Shown: piece by piece, positions 1 through 8,621 of the stretch
Layout of the letters: each line of letters opens with the position of its first letter
Numbering within the stretch: position 1 is the first letter of the stretch
Source: Paenibacillaceae bacterium
GTDB taxonomy: Bacteria; Bacillota; Clostridia; Lachnospirales; Lachnospiraceae
Direction: 5' to 3'
Assembly (NCBI GenBank): GCA_015057705.1
Contig: SVDU01000001.1
Span: 310,001 to 374,000 of the forward strand
Length of the DNA: 64,000 nt
The notes under the pieces: generated by a model
What the model saw: the letters and a program-made list of their open reading frames with translations, nothing else
Databases searched by the model: none
What the model was told of the DNA's origin: nothing
Program-made: the position numbers and the translations under genes

Positions 1-340
1 GGTAAAGAGTCAGTTCCTGGAAAAAGAATTCCTCCGTCAGGTTAATTAATTTTGGCAATGTCACCAGTCTGGGATCACAGACAATCCAGTTGATTTTATT
101 TTCCATGCCATAGGAGCGAGGGAGTTCCTTATCCCCAATGAGTAAAAGATTGACAGCTTCTGAAAGCGGGAGAGAGTCAGGCAGGTCGGAGACGTGTGCG
201 ATGTAAACCATATCGGAGCAGAAAGCCTCAGGTAAGCCATCCAGACAACGGCATGATCTGATGGTAAAATCATTACTGATATGACAATGACAGCTGTAAT
301 TCTTTAAAAACTCCGCCAGATTTTTTATGTGCTTTGCCAT
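1..340 (-). CDS. Partial gene (N-terminal 113 codons), possibly a PucR/CdaR-type regulator
   Basis: An uninterrupted minus-strand frame starts at an ATG at 340 and runs off the left edge of the window. An AGGACG ribosome-binding-like stretch lies just upstream (about 344-350). The protein begins MAKHIKNLAEFLKNY and includes a hydrophobic stretch (EAVNLLLIGD) and a motif-like IVCDPRLVTLPKL. The layout, with a short helical start then a ligand-domain-like segment, resembles the N-terminus of PucR/CdaR-type helix-turn-helix regulators, but the DNA-binding C-terminus lies outside the window, so the family is only a guess. It is divergent from the flavin oxidoreductase at 586, which would suit a local regulator. 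Existence of the gene is fairly secure; function is weak. Confidence 0.5.
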   Translation of the reverse strand, partial: MAKHIKNLAEFLKNYSCHCHISNDFTIRSCRCLDGLPEAFCSDMVYIAHVSDLPDSLPLSEAVNLLLIGDKELPRSYGMENKINWIVCDPRLVTLPKLINLTEEFFFQELTLY

Positions 341-420
341 AAACGTCCTCTTTTCATATGAGTTTATGATTCATTATGGAAAATATTATATCACTATTTT
401 TATGAGGGTTCCAGAATGGA

Positions 421-468
421 TTGTTAAAAACAATTAAAAAACAAAGATAAAATTGTTTGATTTAACAA
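421..468. promoter_or_regulatory. Two TTGTT-n-AACAA inverted repeats in the divergent intergenic region
   Basis: Between the two divergent genes lie TTGTT-3-AACAA (421-433) and TTGTT-6-AACAA (453-468). They could be operator half-site pairs for the regulator-like gene on the left. The DNA is very AT-rich, so chance occurrence is possible. No convincing core promoter was recognised in 341-585. Confidence 0.25.
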
Positions 469-585
469 AAGATATCTTAGTAAAACCCATAAGAAACAGG
501 TAAAAGTTTATAGATTCAGACATACCCTTTTCCTTTTGTATTTGATACTATTTTTTCATAGCAACAATAAAAGGAGAGGACAAAT

Positions 586-2580
586 ATGCAGAACAAATAC
601 GAAAAGCTTTTTGAACCGGTTAAAATCGGCAATGTCACATTGAAAAACCGCTTTGTTATGGCACCCATGGGTCCCCAGGGTCTTGGTGACTCCGTGGGAG
701 GATTTAATCAGAGAGGGGTTGATTATTATGTGGAGCGGGCCAAGGGCGGAACAGGGCTTATTATCACAGGAGTATGTTTCGTTGATAATGAAGCAGAGCA
801 TCACTCCATGCCAAGTACTCCCTGTCCCACCATTAATCCCTTGCATTTTACCCGGACTGCAAGAGAAATGACAGAACGGATTCATGCTTATGATGCCAAA
901 GTATTTCTCCAGTTAAGTGCTGGATTTGGACGGGTTGCACCTCCTGTTGATCCGGATTTAAAGCCGGTATCTGCATCAGAGATTATGAACCGCTGGGTAG
1001 ATATCCCTTGCAGAGCTTTAACAAAAGAGGAAATCCATCGGATTGTGAAACGGTTTGGGGAAGGAGCAGCAATTGCTAAAAATGCGGGATTTGATGGTAT
1101 TCAGATTCATGCAGTTCATGAGGGGTACCTGCTTGACCAGTTTGCAATCTCATTTTTTAATAACAGAACGGATGAATACGGCGGGAGCCTGGAAAACCGC
1201 CTTCGCTTTGCAAGAGAAATCGTGGAAGAAATAAAGAAAACCTGCGGGGATGATTTCACAGTTACGCTTCGTTACAGTCCCAAATCATTTATAAAAGACT
1301 GGCGTGTGGGTGCTCTTCCCGGAGAGGTATTTGAAGAAAAGGGCCGTGACCTGCCAGAGGGGATTGAAGCAGCGCAGTTGTTGGAGCAGTACGGGTATGA
1401 TTCCCTTGACGTGGATGTGGGCTGTTATGATGCGTGGTTCTGGAATCATCCGCCAATGTATCAGAAGAAGGGACTTTACATTCCTTATGCAAAAGCAATA
1501 AAAGAGGCAGTAAATGGTCCCGTTATCTGTGCCGGTCGTATGGATAACCCGGATCTGGCTCTATCTGCTATTGAAGACGGAAGCTGCGATTTAATCGGAC
1601 TTGGACGCCCGCTGCTTGCAGATCCTGATTATGTAAATAAACTGCGTTTCGGTCAGACAGAACTGATTCGTCCATGCCTTTCCTGTCACGAGGGTTGTCT
1701 TGGCCGTATGGTTCATTACGGCTGGCTGAACTGCGCTGTCAACCCTGCCTGCGCAAGAGAACGGATTACAGAATTAAAGCCAGTTCTGAAAAAGAAAAAG
1801 GTAATGATTATTGGCGGAGGAGTGGCTGGATGCGAAGCTGCCAGGGTGTTAAGTTTAAGAGGCCATCAGCCAGTGATCTATGAAAAAACAGACCGCCTGG
1901 GAGGAAATTTAATTCCAGGAGGAACACCGGATTTTAAAGAAGATGATCACGCACTGGCAAAGTGGTATGAGAACACATTAAAAGATCTGTCAGTACCGGT
2001 TTATTTTAATGCAGAGGTAACTCCTGAAATGGTTCGCAAAGCCAAGCCAGATACGGTCATAGTTGCAACTGGTTCAAGACCTAAGGTATTCAGTCTTTTA
2101 GATGACAGTAAGGTATTTACAGCCGAAGAAGTTCTTCTTGGGACCAGAGATCCGGGCAGCCGTGTAGTGGTTTTGGGCGGAGGTCTGGTTGGTTGTGAAC
2201 TGGCTTTGTGGCTTAGAAATAACGGAAAAGAAGTTTCCATAGTGGAAGCTCAGAACGGTTTGTTAAAACTAAATGGTCCGCTGTGTTTTGCCAATATCAG
2301 TATGCTTTTATCCTTGATTGAAAGCAAAGGGGTATCCGTCTATACAGGTTCCAAAGCAATTCGTACGACTGAGCAGGGGGTTCTAATTGAGACTGGTGCA
2401 GGAGAAGAGGAATTAAACGCGGATTCTGTTGTGCTTGCAGTTGGTTATGATTCCGAAAACAGACTTTATGATGAATTAAAATATGAAGTCAGGGATCTTT
2501 ACATATTAGGAGATGCAAGAAAGGTTTCCAATATTATGTACGCGATCTGGGATGCGTTTGAGGTGGCATCAAACATTTAA
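586..2580 (+). CDS. NADH:flavin oxidoreductase / 2,4-dienoyl-CoA reductase-like enoate reductase
   Basis: This 664-residue protein has the three-part build of FadH-type 2,4-dienoyl-CoA reductase and clostridial enoate reductases. An Old-Yellow-Enzyme FMN barrel comes first (MAPMG near the start; HAVHEGYLLDQF with the active-site region around residue 180). A 4Fe-4S cysteine cluster follows (CLSCHEGC then C after 11 residues, about residues 365-385), then a C-terminal FAD/NAD(P)H domain with two dinucleotide folds (IIGGGVAGCEAA, VLGGGLVGCELA). These enzymes reduce activated C=C bonds using NAD(P)H; the true substrate cannot be read from sequence. The ATG follows AAAGGAGAGG at good spacing. It is a single-gene unit ending at a strong hairpin. 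Confidence 0.9.
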   Translation: MQNKYEKLFEPVKIGNVTLKNRFVMAPMGPQGLGDSVGGFNQRGVDYYVERAKGGTGLIITGVCFVDNEAEHHSMPSTPCPTINPLHFTRTAREMTERIHAYDAKVFLQLSAGFGRVAPPVDPDLKPVSASEIMNRWVDIPCRALTKEEIHRIVKRFGEGAAIAKNAGFDGIQIHAVHEGYLLDQFAISFFNNRTDEYGGSLENRLRFAREIVEEIKKTCGDDFTVTLRYSPKSFIKDWRVGALPGEVFEEKGRDLPEGIEAAQLLEQYGYDSLDVDVGCYDAWFWNHPPMYQKKGLYIPYAKAIKEAVNGPVICAGRMDNPDLALSAIEDGSCDLIGLGRPLLADPDYVNKLRFGQTELIRPCLSCHEGCLGRMVHYGWLNCAVNPACARERITELKPVLKKKKVMIIGGGVAGCEAARVLSLRGHQPVIYEKTDRLGGNLIPGGTPDFKEDDHALAKWYENTLKDLSVPVYFNAEVTPEMVRKAKPDTVIVATGSRPKVFSLLDDSKVFTAEEVLLGTRDPGSRVVVLGGGLVGCELALWLRNNGKEVSIVEAQNGLLKLNGPLCFANISMLLSLIESKGVSVYTGSKAIRTTEQGVLIETGAGEEELNADSVVLAVGYDSENRLYDELKYEVRDLYILGDARKVSNIMYAIWDAFEVASNI

Positions 2581-2585
2581 AAAGT

Positions 2586-2652
2586 AAAAAATGAGTTTCC
2601 TCCGTACAGGCGGCCAATATGGATTTCTGTGCGGTGAAAACTCATTTTTATT
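2586..2652. terminator. Long bidirectional terminator between convergent genes
   Basis: AAAAATGAGTTT (2586-2597) pairs with AAACTCATTTTT (about 2638-2650). Inside it a second paired segment, CCGTACAG with CTGTGCGG, extends the stem. T-runs occur on both strands, so it can end both the oxidoreductase and the convergent cupin gene. Confidence 0.8.
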
Positions 2653-2653
2653 G

Positions 2654-3034
2654 CTATAGGATGAGCTCCTTATCATTTTTTATGATATTGCGTTTATCAA
2701 CACCGTCAGGTACCATTCTGTAGACCAGGAACCGCACGTCCTCATCAAAATCATTTTCCAGTGTGTGAATTGAATTTTTCACTCTGACGATTGAATTTTC
2801 TGAAACAATCCGGCATTCTGTCTGTTCCGCTTCTTTCCACAAAATTTTTAATTTACCGGAGATTACAAATATAACTTCTTCTATGCTATTGTGTTTGTGC
2901 CATTCCTGAATGGAATGAGGGGGAAGGTTATTGAGATGAATTTCATATTCATCGAAAATAAAATAGTTGACCTTTGTGTGGTTCTCTTTTTCTACATAGA
3001 TCGAGTCTGCTGTATCATAAATTTCCAGATTCAT
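2654..3034 (-). CDS. Small single-domain cupin protein
   Basis: A 126-residue protein with a beta-barrel cupin pattern: HSIQEWHKHNSIEEVIFVISGKLKI holds the H-x-H...E metal-binding set, and a second motif (N/H near IHTLEND) follows. Such small cupins bind a metal and serve as sugar-modifying, sensing or storage proteins; no substrate can be assigned. The start at 3034 (MNLEIYD) is chosen because AAAGGAG sits 7-8 bases upstream; a longer frame to 3109 lacks such a site and adds a non-cupin basic stretch. It lies downstream of the TrkA operon but is separated from it by a terminator, so it probably has its own promoter. Confidence 0.7.
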   Translation of the reverse strand: MNLEIYDTADSIYVEKENHTKVNYFIFDEYEIHLNNLPPHSIQEWHKHNSIEEVIFVISGKLKILWKEAEQTECRIVSENSIVRVKNSIHTLENDFDEDVRFLVYRMVPDGVDKRNIIKNDKELIL

Positions 3035-3120
3035 ATTAACACTCCTTTGTACTCTGTCTTTAAAGAGATTTCTTTTCTTCAGTATAGGCCTGGATTTAGT
3101 GATTTGCAATCAGTAATAAT

Positions 3121-3165
3121 AAAAAGGAACTGCAGCCCGGAAGAATTATCAGTGACAGCAGTTCC
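3121..3165 (-). terminator. Terminator of the ATPase-TrkA operon
   Basis: On the minus strand GGAACTGC (3165-3158) pairs with GCAGTTCC (3133-3126) and is followed by TTTTTATTATT. It lies 12 bases past the stop of the distal TrkA gene. Confidence 0.8.
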
Positions 3166-3176
3166 ATAAAAAATAA

Positions 3177-3836
3177 TTAACCAAATATTTCTTTCAATTC
3201 TTTCCGGCTTCCCTCATCAGTTAATGCCAGAATATCATCCCCCACCAGGATTTGGGAATCCCCTTTTGGAATGACTAAGGCATCATCTCTGGTAATGGCG
3301 ATCAGTACTGTCTTTTTAGGTATGGACAGGTCTTTCAGTAACTGGTTAGCCGCCCTGGCAGACTCTGCGACTTTCATCTGGATAATGGAATAATCACCCC
3401 GTTTTAATTTTAATATGGTGAACATATCCTCTAAATCCATTTCTTCTACTACAAAGTGAGCCATTAAATCGGCCTGATTGACGCCAACATCTACGCCCAT
3501 ACTGCTGTTATAAAGCCAGGCATTTTTGGGATTGTTCACCCTGGCAACCACCTTTGGAACACCAAATTCCATTTTAGCCAGAGTGGATACGACCAGATTG
3601 ATTTCATCAGCATCGGTTACCGCTGCGATAACATCTGCAGATTCGATACCTGCCTGTTCCAGTACAGCAGGGTCTGATCCGAAGCCGTTAATTAATACTT
3701 CCGAAGGCAGTTCTTTTAATAGTTTGTTAAAATTTTTATTCCGATGTTCAATTACCTTTATTTCATGTCCGTTGGATAATAACAGGGAAGCAAGATAGGT
3801 TCCGACCTGGCCCCCTCCTACAATAATCACTTTCAT
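3177..3836 (-). CDS. TrkA-family NAD-binding RCK protein (distal copy)
   Basis: A 219-residue cytosolic protein of the TrkA/KtrA type. It has an N-terminal Rossmann domain (IIVGGGQVGTYLA, acidic residue in VIEHR at the end of strand 2, AVTDADEINLV) and a C-terminal TrkA-C domain (about residues 140-219, ending LALTDEGSRKELKEIFG). RCK proteins bind NAD(H), ATP/ADP or c-di-AMP and gate K+ channels or Trk/Ktr transporters. The start at 3836 (MKVIIVGG) is chosen to match the neighbouring paralogue; AAAGG lies about 14 bases upstream. A longer start at 3863 would add nine residues. It lies 49 bases after the first TrkA gene. No TrkH/KtrB membrane subunit is in the window. Confidence 0.88.
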   Translation of the reverse strand: MKVIIVGGGQVGTYLASLLLSNGHEIKVIEHRNKNFNKLLKELPSEVLINGFGSDPAVLEQAGIESADVIAAVTDADEINLVVSTLAKMEFGVPKVVARVNNPKNAWLYNSSMGVDVGVNQADLMAHFVVEEMDLEDMFTILKLKRGDYSIIQMKVAESARAANQLLKDLSIPKKTVLIAITRDDALVIPKGDSQILVGDDILALTDEGSRKELKEIFG

Positions 3837-3885
3837 AGCGTTCGTGGCATCCTTTCTTTCCATTTTTCACAGTTCGCCTTGTTAT

Positions 3886-4536
3886 CTATATCAGATCCAG
3901 CATGGATTTTAACTTATCCGTTGCAGCTATAATAACTGAAATATACAGGATATCTTCTGCCTCCAGAATTGTACCAAGAGTGGGTAAAAAAGTTTTGTTA
4001 TTCCGGCTGATGGATACAACCTGTATTTCACCCAGCACTGTGATCTCATTTACCTGATGACCGACCAGGAGAGAGGGAACTTCAATGCGAACCAGATTCA
4101 CAGTACCATTTCCAATGTCATAGACACTGTCCAGCTGATGATAGGTCAAAAACTGGGTTGCCCGTTCAATGCCCCAGGAAGTGGTGGATATAGTCTGAAT
4201 ACCAAGTCTGTGATATATTTCTGCCTTTTTCGTATCATATAATCTGGCAACCACATGAGGGACACGATAAATCGTTCGGGCAATTCTGGCGATTACGGCA
4301 TTGATCTCATCGCTTTGCGTGCAGGATACTACGGCATCTACCTTGTCTATCCTGGCTTTGCTTAGAACGTCCCGGTCAAACCCGAATCCCAGAACCTTAA
4401 TTCCTGCGAAATCGCTTCCCAGGCTGTCTAGAACCTCCGGATTTGAATCAATGACTGTTACCTGATGTCCTTTTTTAATTAAATTATTGGATAAGCCGAT
4501 TCCCATTTTTCCTAAGCCAACTACAATCACTTTCAT
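3886..4536 (-). CDS. TrkA-family NAD-binding RCK protein (proximal copy)
   Basis: A 216-residue paralogue of the downstream gene. It has a Rossmann start VIVVGLGKMGIGLS, acidic VIDSN, SCTQSDEINAVIARIA, and a TrkA-C domain from about residue 138 containing VGHQVNEI. The ATG at 4536 follows GAGAGGTG with 5-6 bases spacing; a GTG at 4545 is possible but lies inside the ribosome binding site. The start is five bases after the ATPase stop, so the two are probably translationally coupled. Two different RCK proteins in tandem suggest a heteromeric ring, as in TrkA halves of other bacteria. Here the obvious partner is the P-type ATPase rather than a Trk channel, which is inference. Confidence 0.88.
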   Translation of the reverse strand: MKVIVVGLGKMGIGLSNNLIKKGHQVTVIDSNPEVLDSLGSDFAGIKVLGFGFDRDVLSKARIDKVDAVVSCTQSDEINAVIARIARTIYRVPHVVARLYDTKKAEIYHRLGIQTISTTSWGIERATQFLTYHQLDSVYDIGNGTVNLVRIEVPSLLVGHQVNEITVLGEIQVVSISRNNKTFLPTLGTILEAEDILYISVIIAATDKLKSMLDLI

Positions 4537-4541
4537 AACGA

Positions 4542-7364
4542 TCACCTCTCTATGATTTTAATTTCCTGCCGTTCTTTATTACGCAGCCAAAATTTCCTTA
4601 CCTCTTCAAGCAGTAATACCAGCGGCGGCCAGATGCATAACAGCAGCCAGTCAGAAAGCAGGAGAGGAGCCGTATGGAAAACGGATTGCAATGGCGGCAG
4701 ATAAACTAAGGCAAAGATTAATATAATCTCGATCAGGATTCCTAAGTTAACCTGTTTGTTTTTAAATAATCCCACTTGAAAAGCAGACTGTTTTTCAGTA
4801 CGGCAGTTAAACACAGCTCCAATCTGGCTGAATACAATGGCTGCAAGTGCCATGGTAGTAGCCCTGAAATAAACCGGATTATTTCCGTTGGCTAACGGCA
4901 TATCCGGCCAGCCATTCAGTATATTGACAAAGAAATAGGAAAAGGCAGAGGCCAGAGATCCCAGCATTCCATACCATAAGAACGCTTTTATGATCAGCGG
5001 TCTGTTTAACAGAGTCTCTTTTGGATTACGGGGCGGCTGATCCATAATTCCTTTTTCCGGTTTTTCTGTCCCTAATCCCAGTGCAGGCATCATATCCGTC
5101 CCCAAGTCAATGGTGAGAATCTGCATGACAGTCAGAGGAAGGGGAATCACCCCCCTGGAAAACAGGAACAATGCGGATGGTACGGCCTCCGGCATATTGG
5201 AGTTTAAAATATACAGTAAGAACTTTCGGATATTACTGTAAACAGCCCGGCCTTCTTCAATGGCATGGACGATGGAAGCAAAGTTATCATCCGTTAAAAT
5301 CATATCCGCTGCCTCTTTTGCCACATCAGTTCCGGCTATTCCCATAGCCACTCCGATATCGGCTTTTTTCAGGGCAGGAGAATCATTTACACCATCTCCG
5401 GTTACTGCAACAATCTCACCCAGCTCCTGCAAATTCGTTACAACCCTCAGCTTTTGCTCCGGTGCCACCCGGGCAAAGATTATTTCATCCTTTAAATATT
5501 CCTTTAACTGCTCATCAGACATCTCTTCCAGTTCCAGCCCTGATACAACCCTTGGATTGGTACCTTTTACAATACCAATTCGTTTAGCAATGCTTTCTGC
5601 CGTTAATCCGTAGTCACCTGTTATCATAATAATGCGGATACCAGCGTACCGGCATTCTTCAACGGCTGCAGCTACTTCCGGTCTGGGCGGATCTGCCATG
5701 ACTACCAACCCGACAAAAGTCAGATCCTGTTCTATCAGATCTGGTGTATAGGCGCTCATGGCTGTTGGAATCTTATCTTCTTTTTTCAGAAGGCGGTATG
5801 CCACAGCCAGAACACGTAATCCCTGCCTGGCGTAATTGTCATTGGCCTCCATGATTTCCCTTCGCATCTCTTCTTCCATGGGAGTGACAGACCCGTTTCT
5901 GCGAATGGTATTACTTAGTTTCATGATTTCTTTTGGAGCACCTTTTACGTAGGCAATCAGTCTGGTGCCTTCTATGGTTCTTTGAAGATGATGCACGGTT
6001 GTCATTCGTTTCCGGCGGGATTCAAATGGCAGTTCTCTTAATCTTGGTGTCAGTTCCGCCTGTTTTGCCACGTTAATCCCAGCTTTTTCTGCAACAACGC
6101 CAAGACATGCCTCTGTAGGATCACCAAGCACTGTATAACGGGCAGATTCTTCTCCTGGGGGAAGCAATCTTGCATTGCTGCATAGTGCAGCACCAGTCAG
6201 CAGAAGATTCATATCCTCATCCTCACTGGCTTTTACTGTTTTTCCGCCTGTCATGATCTCACCTTTGGGGCTGTAACCAACACCCGTTACTTCATATTCC
6301 CGGTCTGCAAGCCATAAATGGTTTACTGTCATTTCATTCTGGGTTAAGGTTCCTGTTTTATCCGTACAGATCACGGTAGTGCTTCCAAGTGCTTCCACAG
6401 AAGAAAGCTTTTTCACCAGGGCATTCCGCTTTGACATTCTTTGGACTGCCATGGCAAGAGATAACGTAACAGTTGGAAGAAGGCCTTCCGGAATAAATGC
6501 TACAATCATACCAAGAGCAAAGATAAAGGAGGAGGCCATCGGTTCCTTCACCAGTAACAAAGCTGCTACAAAGAAGAATACGCCAAATGAGATAGCAATA
6601 ACAGAAATTTGTTTTGTTAAACGGTTCAGTTCCTTTTGCAGGGGACTTTGGACTTCTTTCATATTCTGTGTTAATCCTGCAATTTTACCAAATTCCGTAC
6701 GCATCCCAATTTCCATTACAACGGCTTTTCCGTTGCCCTCGGCAACATTGGTGCCTGCAAAAATCAGATTTGGGGTTTCCGCTTTTGTCAGGTCATCTTT
6801 TAATACAGCATCCTTGATTTTCCGAACGGGGTTGGATTCTCCGGTTAAAGTTGACTGATCCACCTGCAAATCACTGCTTTCTATTAATCTGGCATCGGCT
6901 GAGATCTTGTCCCCCTCCTCCAACAGTATAATATCGCCGATAATCAGATCTTCTGCCAGTATTTTCTGTTCTTCCCCGTCACGGATGACGCGCGCATAGG
7001 AAGGCAGCATGTTTCTTAATGCATCTGTGGCTTTTCCGGCCCGGTGTTCCTGCCAGAAGCTGAAAACACCGTTAATGACGTTAACCAGCCAGACAGCCAC
7101 TCCTAATTGGGGCATCCCCGCAAGAAATGCCACAGCACCGCCAATCCAGAGCAGAATCGCCATGAGATGAATAAAATTTCCCAGAAAGATAAGTATTACA
7201 GATTTTTTCTTTTTTTCTTCAATTAGATTTTTGCCAAGTTTTTTTTGCCGTTCTGCCACCTGTGACTGATTCAGTCCACGGACATTGCTTCCTAGTGCAG
7301 CGTAGACCTGATCCGCAGGCAGCTTTGCAATATTCTCTTCCTTACCCTCTTTTTCTGTAACCAT
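4542..7364 (-). CDS. P-type cation ATPase with Na,K-ATPase-like ion-site residues (P2 family)
   Basis: A 940-residue complete P2-type pump: N-terminal cation-ATPase domain, actuator motif TGES, phosphorylation motif DKTGT with Asp335, nucleotide-domain KGAPKE, hinge TGDGVNDS, and about ten membrane segments with a C-terminal block of six. Its transport-site motifs match the animal Na,K-ATPase (P2C) rather than SERCA: M4 has IPEGLLPTVT with Glu293, M5 has SNMPE (Ser722, Asn723, Glu726), M6 has IDLGTD (Asp753, Asp757). Family knowledge makes these the residues that coordinate Na+ and K+. The transported ion is still inferred. ATG follows AAGGA. It is the first gene of an operon with two TrkA genes. 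Automatic annotation may call it a calcium pump. Confidence 0.9.
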   Translation of the reverse strand: MVTEKEGKEENIAKLPADQVYAALGSNVRGLNQSQVAERQKKLGKNLIEEKKKKSVILIFLGNFIHLMAILLWIGGAVAFLAGMPQLGVAVWLVNVINGVFSFWQEHRAGKATDALRNMLPSYARVIRDGEEQKILAEDLIIGDIILLEEGDKISADARLIESSDLQVDQSTLTGESNPVRKIKDAVLKDDLTKAETPNLIFAGTNVAEGNGKAVVMEIGMRTEFGKIAGLTQNMKEVQSPLQKELNRLTKQISVIAISFGVFFFVAALLLVKEPMASSFIFALGMIVAFIPEGLLPTVTLSLAMAVQRMSKRNALVKKLSSVEALGSTTVICTDKTGTLTQNEMTVNHLWLADREYEVTGVGYSPKGEIMTGGKTVKASEDEDMNLLLTGAALCSNARLLPPGEESARYTVLGDPTEACLGVVAEKAGINVAKQAELTPRLRELPFESRRKRMTTVHHLQRTIEGTRLIAYVKGAPKEIMKLSNTIRRNGSVTPMEEEMRREIMEANDNYARQGLRVLAVAYRLLKKEDKIPTAMSAYTPDLIEQDLTFVGLVVMADPPRPEVAAAVEECRYAGIRIIMITGDYGLTAESIAKRIGIVKGTNPRVVSGLELEEMSDEQLKEYLKDEIIFARVAPEQKLRVVTNLQELGEIVAVTGDGVNDSPALKKADIGVAMGIAGTDVAKEAADMILTDDNFASIVHAIEEGRAVYSNIRKFLLYILNSNMPEAVPSALFLFSRGVIPLPLTVMQILTIDLGTDMMPALGLGTEKPEKGIMDQPPRNPKETLLNRPLIIKAFLWYGMLGSLASAFSYFFVNILNGWPDMPLANGNNPVYFRATTMALAAIVFSQIGAVFNCRTEKQSAFQVGLFKNKQVNLGILIEIILIFALVYLPPLQSVFHTAPLLLSDWLLLCIWPPLVLLLEEVRKFWLRNKERQEIKIIER

Positions 7365-7435
7365 TGTGTTATATCCTTCTTTCTCTTAAAAAATGATTTC
7401 GAAGACTTTTTAACTAAATCGTTTCTGAGAAAATA

Positions 7436-7464
7436 ATTGTATACCCTGTAAGATTGCCGCTCAA
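7436..7464 (-). promoter_or_regulatory. Likely promoter of the ATPase-TrkA operon
   Basis: Minus strand TTGAGC (7464-7459), 17-base spacer, TACAAT (7441-7436). It lies about 70 bases upstream of the ATPase ATG. Confidence 0.5.
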
Positions 7465-7533
7465 TAATATTAACAGAATCTATATACTTCCATATATTTC
7501 CTTAATATTATCTTTAAACTGGTCATTATGGCA

Positions 7534-7576
7534 TAAAAAACAGACAGGTAAAAGGAATCTCAACTTTTACCTGTCT
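7534..7576 (-). terminator. Terminator of the RpiR regulator gene
   Basis: AGACAGGTAAAAG (minus strand) pairs perfectly with CTTTTACCTGTCT around a 9-base loop, then GTTTTTT. The upstream arm overlaps the last codons of the regulator. Confidence 0.85.
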
Positions 7577-8439
7577 ATTATATATTTTTGTACATATCGG
7601 TTAAACAGCAAATCAAAAAAGTAGTTAATGCCATAACGGGTATAAACGTTTTGCATTCCATTGGAAATGTAATCGCAGGATTGAAACTTGTCACTCAGGA
7701 AAATAATGGTGTCATAATATTCCTCGAACTGTTTAGCGTGGTTTAATGTAATCAGAAATTTACGTGCCTTCACATCTTTTACGTCATCCTTGGTCGCAAT
7801 GGCATAATTTCCAGACGCAGAGCAGGTAATCAGCAGATCATCTTCCGTAAGAGCGGGAAGAATTCCGGCATTGCCGGAAATATTGGTGACAAGCTTAATC
7901 AGCCTGCCAAGAGAAGTCATCTCCAGCTGGAATTCCTTGGCAGAAGAGCTTGAGGTATCATAATTCAAAATGACAACATTACGGCTGTTTTTGATCAGAT
8001 CCACAAGCAGTTCGATATTTTGCTGGTCGATGGTATCATTGATATCCGTCAGCATGTCAACCATGGAAGTCATGATGTAATCATGAAAAGAGGACTGGTT
8101 GACGAAGTCAATAAATGCTCTGGAATGAACCCGCATATGTCTGATGTTATCCTTCATGTGTGTAAAGCTTTCAAAGCCGATGCTTTTTACGAATCTGTGT
8201 ATTGTACTCCTTGATACATAACAGTAATCGATCACATCATAAATGCTGATTTTATCCAGAATATCAATGCGCTCCAACAGATAATTTGCTAAAACGTAGT
8301 TAATATCGTCTTCGTTGGAATTATTAATGATAGCAAGCAGGGAAGAGGTAATACTAAAGCCCTTGAGACTAAATGCATTTTGCTGTTTTTTATTATTTTC
8401 ATCCATGCCCAGATTATATATCAAAAATAATAGAGACAC
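7567..8439 (-). CDS. RpiR/MurR-family transcriptional regulator (HTH plus SIS domain)
   Basis: A protein of up to 290 residues. The N-terminal HTH_6 domain includes ISIYDVIDYCYVSRSTIHRFVKSIGF with the family's S-x-S/T-I-x-R-F helix. The C-terminal SIS domain spans about residues 130-260 (VVILNYDTSSSSAKEF; LLITCSASGNYAIA) and would bind a sugar phosphate. It is divergent from a beta-glucoside PTS gene and a 6-phospho-glucosidase, so phospho-beta-glucoside sensing is the natural role. The start is uncertain: GTG at 8439 or ATG at 8406 (MDENNKKQQ); neither has a good ribosome binding site. The SIS signature has several hydrophobic substitutions but appears intact. Confidence 0.85.
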   Translation of the reverse strand: MSLLFLIYNLGMDENNKKQQNAFSLKGFSITSSLLAIINNSNEDDINYVLANYLLERIDILDKISIYDVIDYCYVSRSTIHRFVKSIGFESFTHMKDNIRHMRVHSRAFIDFVNQSSFHDYIMTSMVDMLTDINDTIDQQNIELLVDLIKNSRNVVILNYDTSSSSAKEFQLEMTSLGRLIKLVTNISGNAGILPALTEDDLLITCSASGNYAIATKDDVKDVKARKFLITLNHAKQFEEYYDTIIFLSDKFQSCDYISNGMQNVYTRYGINYFFDLLFNRYVQKYIIDR

Positions 8440-8477
8440 AATATAAAATCAGGGTAAAATAATTAAAATTTAAATTT

Positions 8478-8523
8478 GGTTTCATATTCTGAAACCCGCG
8501 GTTTTGTCCAAATCTGATATAAT
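8478..8523 (+). promoter_or_regulatory. Operator (GGTTTCA-5-TGAAACC) and -10 box upstream of the PTS operon
   Basis: A perfect inverted repeat GGTTTCA (8478-8484), tattc, TGAAACC (8490-8496) sits just upstream of a TATAAT (8518-8523). The expected -35 position (8495-8500) has no consensus and overlaps the right arm. The layout suggests binding of the divergent RpiR protein, perhaps as an activator replacing a poor -35. A second shorter repeat, AAACC-CGC-GGTTT (8492-8504), overlaps it. Confidence 0.55.
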
Positions 8524-8621
8524 CTTGGTATGGAAATATATAAGGCGCGCTGGTGTAAATCCAATAGTTTAATGAGGGTATGGTGAAACAAAAAGCAGAC
8601 TATAAGAAGAGGGGAAAAATC

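Noticed and set aside
3035-3109. 25-residue N-terminal extension of the cupin protein
   Set aside because: The internal ATG at 3034 has an ideal ribosome binding site and the extension is basic and not cupin-like.
4542-7364. Calling the pump a Ca2+ ATPase
   Set aside because: The M4-M6 motifs follow the Na,K-ATPase pattern; only the ion assay can settle it, so a neutral P2 cation pump name was used.
8490-8509. CcpA cre site in the PTS promoter
   Set aside because: The TGAAACCCGCGGTTTTG stretch is palindromic but does not fit the cre spacing well; it overlaps the better GGTTTCA repeat.
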